Part shown: positions 61,461-64,000 of the stretch, in pieces | Layout of the letters: every line of letters starts with the position of its first letter | How positions within the stretch are numbered: the stretch's first letter is position 1 | Assembly: GCF_042646065.1 (NCBI RefSeq) | Contig: NZ_JBHRTA010000038.1 | Span: 992,001 to 1,056,000, forward strand | DNA from: Parapedobacter deserti | GTDB lineage: Bacteria; Bacteroidota; Bacteroidia; Sphingobacteriales; Sphingobacteriaceae | Direction of reading: 5' to 3' | DNA: 64,000 nucleotides | Translations under genes and position numbers: made by a program | Notes under the pieces: model-generated | Told to the model about the DNA's origin: nothing | Seen by the model: only the letters and a program-made list of their open reading frames with translations | Databases searched by the model: none

Positions 61461-62525
61461 ATGGATATTATTTTCAACCCCCCTGTTAATGAGGAGAACA
61501 AATACATCGGCTTACTGGTGGGCGAGCTGCGTGCCAAGGGCTACCGCATACATCCGTTGGATACTTTTTTCTCAAGCCGCAGACACTTCCGGTCCATCAA
61601 ACTGATTCATCTCAATTGGTTCGAAAATATTGACGACAGCAACTTTTTTATCGGATTGCGCAGCTTTCTGCGCAAACTAGCCGTTATTATTGTAATCCGC
61701 TTGAGCGGTAAACCACTGGTGTGGACCATGCATAACCGTGTCTCGCATGAGAAGGGGCTTGCATTCTTCAGCCGTACCATAACCCGCCTGCTGTTGCGTT
61801 GGTCACACCGGATCATTATTCATTCCCGGCAGTCGGAAGAAATCCTTGCGGCTCACGGGGCCAAAGTGCGCCAGAAAGCGGTATACATGCCGCATCCCCA
61901 CTTTATCGGGGAGTATGGAGCGGAGACAAACCCCACTGAATTGCATGGCCTGAAACGGCTGAGCCTGCTCTTTACCGGAATGGTGAAACCCTACAAAAAT
62001 CTTGAGCTGCTTATCGATGTGGTTGGTGAGTTCGGTGACCAGGTGCAACTGACGATCGCGGGGAAGGCCATTGACGACGACTACCGCCAACAAGTTGCCT
62101 ACCGCGCCGGGCAGGCGGGCAATGTGACCCTATTGCCTTACTTTATTCCGGATAGCGAGATGGGCGCCGTGTTGGCCGGTGCGGACGCGGTAGTATTGCC
62201 CTACGATTTATCCAGTAGCCTCAATTCTGGAACGGCCATTCTCGCATTTTCTTATGGAAAGACAGTAATCTGTCCGGAAATAGGTACCATCTCGGATCTG
62301 GGGGAGCATATGGCCGATACGTTCCACTACCAATACAGCGATCGGGAGGAACACCGGCGGGCGTTGGGGAAGCAGATCAAGCAGGCGATCGCACTGAAGC
62401 GGCGTGACCCGCAAGCGATGGACCGTATGGGACGGCGCTTGCATGCTTATGTGGCGGATGCGCATGACAGCCGCCGGATCGTGGTGACACTGGATAATAT
62501 ATACCGTGAACTGATTAAACGATGA
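61461..62525 (+). CDS. Glycosyltransferase (GT4-like, GT-B fold)
   Basis: A 354-residue enzyme: N-terminal acceptor domain with VWTMHNRVSHEKGLAFFSRT, and a C-terminal donor-binding domain with FTGMVKPYKNLELLIDVVGE and DAVVLPYDLSSSLNSGTAIL. A GTG at 61458 precedes the ATG at 61461, which is preferred. It lies 11 bases after the GT2 gene and overlaps the next by four bases (ATGA). Confidence 0.9.
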   Translation: MDIIFNPPVNEENKYIGLLVGELRAKGYRIHPLDTFFSSRRHFRSIKLIHLNWFENIDDSNFFIGLRSFLRKLAVIIVIRLSGKPLVWTMHNRVSHEKGLAFFSRTITRLLLRWSHRIIIHSRQSEEILAAHGAKVRQKAVYMPHPHFIGEYGAETNPTELHGLKRLSLLFTGMVKPYKNLELLIDVVGEFGDQVQLTIAGKAIDDDYRQQVAYRAGQAGNVTLLPYFIPDSEMGAVLAGADAVVLPYDLSSSLNSGTAILAFSYGKTVICPEIGTISDLGEHMADTFHYQYSDREEHRRALGKQIKQAIALKRRDPQAMDRMGRRLHAYVADAHDSRRIVVTLDNIYRELIKR

Positions 62526-63727
62526 AAATACTGTATATCAATGCACTTTATGATCCATATATAGCAGGCGGTGCGGAAATTTCACTCAAACTGATCGTGG
62601 AGGGGATGCAAGCCAGGGGGCATGAGGTGTCGGTACTGAGCATGAAGCCGGAGCCCGGTCTGCAGACGGATAGTGTAAACGGCATAAGGGTATACCGCGC
62701 AGGGTTGCACAACCGTTATTGGCCGTTTCAAAAGGAGCGGCCGGGGAAGTTGAGCAGATTGGCCTGGCATTTACAGGACCGCTACAACCGGTCCATGCAG
62801 ACGTATGTGCGCGAGGTGCTGCGTGTGGAGCGGCCGGCAGTGGTGTCGTGCCACAACCTGGTTGGGTGGTCTGTCGCTGTATGGGATGAGGTGCGCCGTG
62901 CCGAAATCCCGGTGGTGCAGGTACTGCATGACATGTACCTGTTAAGCCCCAATAGTACGTTGTTCAGCAAGGGGCATTCCGGGCCGAAACGGAGCTTCAT
63001 GGAACGTTTGCTGCGGATTGGCTATAGGCAGCGATCTAACCGCCTGACGGCGGTGGTCGGCATCAGCCGTAGCATACTGAATCGGTTTGCGTCATACGGA
63101 TATTTCACGCAGACTGCACGGTATGTGGTGCACAATGCACGGGTGATACCGGAATCAAACCCGCTGCGCCTGCGCGTGGCCGATCAGCCGCTGACCGTGG
63201 GCTACATTGGTACGCTTTCCACTGTCAAGGGCGTAGCATGGCTTATTCACCAGTTCAGGCAGTCTGGCATCGATGGCACACTGCGCATCGCCGGGCGGGG
63301 AAAGGAGGAGGATGAAAGGTATCTTAACGACTTGGCAGAAGGCGATAGCCGCATTGTTTTTGCCGGATATGCAGACCCACAGCACTTTTATCGCAATATC
63401 GACGTGCTGGTGGTTCCTTCGTTATGGGAAGAACCGCTGGGTATGGTGGCGGTAGAAGGTTTGGCAAACAATTTGCCTGTAATCGCAAGCAACCGGGGCG
63501 GTTTGCGCGAAACGGTTAAGGATGGCAAAAATGGAATTCTTTGCGATCCAAGCGAATCCGATTCCCTCGGACGCGCCCTCCGCATGGTATGGCAGGACGT
63601 GGGGCTGTACAACCGGCTGGCGAAAGAGGCGAGAGCTTCCGTGGCGGAATACATCAGTGTGGAACGCATGGTAAGCGAATACGAAAACATACTGGAAACC
63701 GCGAGAACAGCATATGCAGGTAAATAG
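62522..63727 (+). CDS. Glycosyltransferase family 4
   Basis: A 401-residue GT-B enzyme of the retaining GT4 family. AGGAEISLKLIVEGMQARGH is the usual N-terminal glycine loop, TVGYIGTLSTVKGVAWLIHQ the donor-domain start, and VPSLWEEPLGMVAVEGLANN with the E-x7-E motif holds the nucleotide sugar. It overlaps both neighbours, so translation is coupled through the cluster. Confidence 0.93.
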   Translation: MKILYINALYDPYIAGGAEISLKLIVEGMQARGHEVSVLSMKPEPGLQTDSVNGIRVYRAGLHNRYWPFQKERPGKLSRLAWHLQDRYNRSMQTYVREVLRVERPAVVSCHNLVGWSVAVWDEVRRAEIPVVQVLHDMYLLSPNSTLFSKGHSGPKRSFMERLLRIGYRQRSNRLTAVVGISRSILNRFASYGYFTQTARYVVHNARVIPESNPLRLRVADQPLTVGYIGTLSTVKGVAWLIHQFRQSGIDGTLRIAGRGKEEDERYLNDLAEGDSRIVFAGYADPQHFYRNIDVLVVPSLWEEPLGMVAVEGLANNLPVIASNRGGLRETVKDGKNGILCDPSESDSLGRALRMVWQDVGLYNRLAKEARASVAEYISVERMVSEYENILETARTAYAGK

Positions 63728-64000
63728 GACTATACCATTTCCGAAAGCGATGGTCGGCGAGGTGCTCTTCTGCAGTGCGCTGCTGGCTGTTTTTCTCCCG
63801 GTAAAAATCTATCCGTTCGTATTTTTGCTGGCCTCAATGTTTTTTTTATGGGATTCGCCCGCGCTGCTCCGCCATTATTGGGTGTTGTTCCTCATGATCT
63901 TTTCGGGATATGCAGCAGTGATTTTTTTGGCGGTACGGCCTGCGGACCAACAGGCGATGACCAACTTTCTCAAGCTGCCGATCAATTTTACGTTTTTATA
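63714..64000 (+). CDS. Membrane protein of the polysaccharide cluster, O-antigen ligase/polymerase-like (partial)
   Basis: The frame opens with an ATG at 63714, 14 bases inside the preceding glycosyltransferase, and runs to the window end (95 codons). It starts MQVNRTIPFPKAMVGEVLFC and contains three hydrophobic segments, the last around VLFLMIFSGYAAVIFLAV. Position after a flippase and glycosyltransferases makes a Wzy polymerase or WaaL ligase likely; the defining loop lies outside the window. Confidence 0.75.
   Translation, partial: MQVNRTIPFPKAMVGEVLFCSALLAVFLPVKIYPFVFLLASMFFLWDSPALLRHYWVLFLMIFSGYAAVIFLAVRPADQQAMTNFLKLPINFTFL

Noticed and set aside
1..64000. tRNA, rRNA, CRISPR arrays, integrases, phage genes
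   Set aside because: I looked for T-arm patterns, regular repeats and integrase motifs and saw none that hold up; the only transposase trace is at 33702-33803.

Overview
The window reads as chromosomal DNA of a Bacteroidota species, most likely in the Sphingobacteriaceae and possibly near Parapedobacter or Pedobacter. The reasons are a SusC/SusD outer-membrane pair, many promoters of the TTTG / TAnnTTTG type, lipoproteins with short lipoboxes, and families typical of this group (DUF4180, DUF4342, DUF6528, MacB-like permease leaders, ECF42 sigma factors). The genus is an inference; there is no rRNA or tRNA in the window.

Layout. 0-6.6 kb: a minus-strand export operon of the CecR/YbhGFSR type (TetR regulator, TolC-like channel, HlyD-like adaptor, two ABC ATPases, two ABC-2 permeases), with two identical palindromic operators. 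6.8-14.5 kb: metA, topB, a subclass B1 metallo-beta-lactamase, a TruC-like pseudouridine synthase, an SDR enzyme and a NUDIX hydrolase. 14.6-19.6 kb: sbcD-sbcC. 21.3-28.8 kb: a ribose/nucleoside uptake operon (ribokinase with an internal deletion, sugar transporter, SusC, SusD, secreted nucleoside hydrolase). 28.9-33.7 kb: regulators, small enzymes and bioB. 33.7-48 kb: an accessory stretch with many small single-gene units, several decayed genes, an ECF42 sigma factor with its YCII partner, a YgiB/YgiC-like operon and a NrdI-glutaredoxin fusion. 48-58.9 kb: an Old Yellow Enzyme, a cluster of truncated or frameshifted genes (49.3-52.4 kb), stress and enzyme genes, a fluoride channel and a TauE/SafE permease. 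58.9-64 kb: the start of a surface-polysaccharide cluster (flippase, three glycosyltransferases, the beginning of a polymerase-like membrane protein).

The most interesting signal is a set of three small paralogous lipoproteins at 34.4, 46.1 and 56.6 kb. Their products share a C-x4-C pair and a DCCHIxLVSG motif. Each gene stands alone and has the same promoter-like element, GTAGCG-N16-CGTCT(T/C), ending 18-19 bases before the start codon. This looks like a small ECF-sigma-type regulon of a family I cannot name. Other notable points: a twin palindrome plus a sigma54-like promoter left in front of a permease gene that has lost its middle; a perfect 24-bp inverted repeat inside a broken beta-barrel gene; and two places where neighbouring genes have been deleted into each other head-to-head and tail-to-tail.
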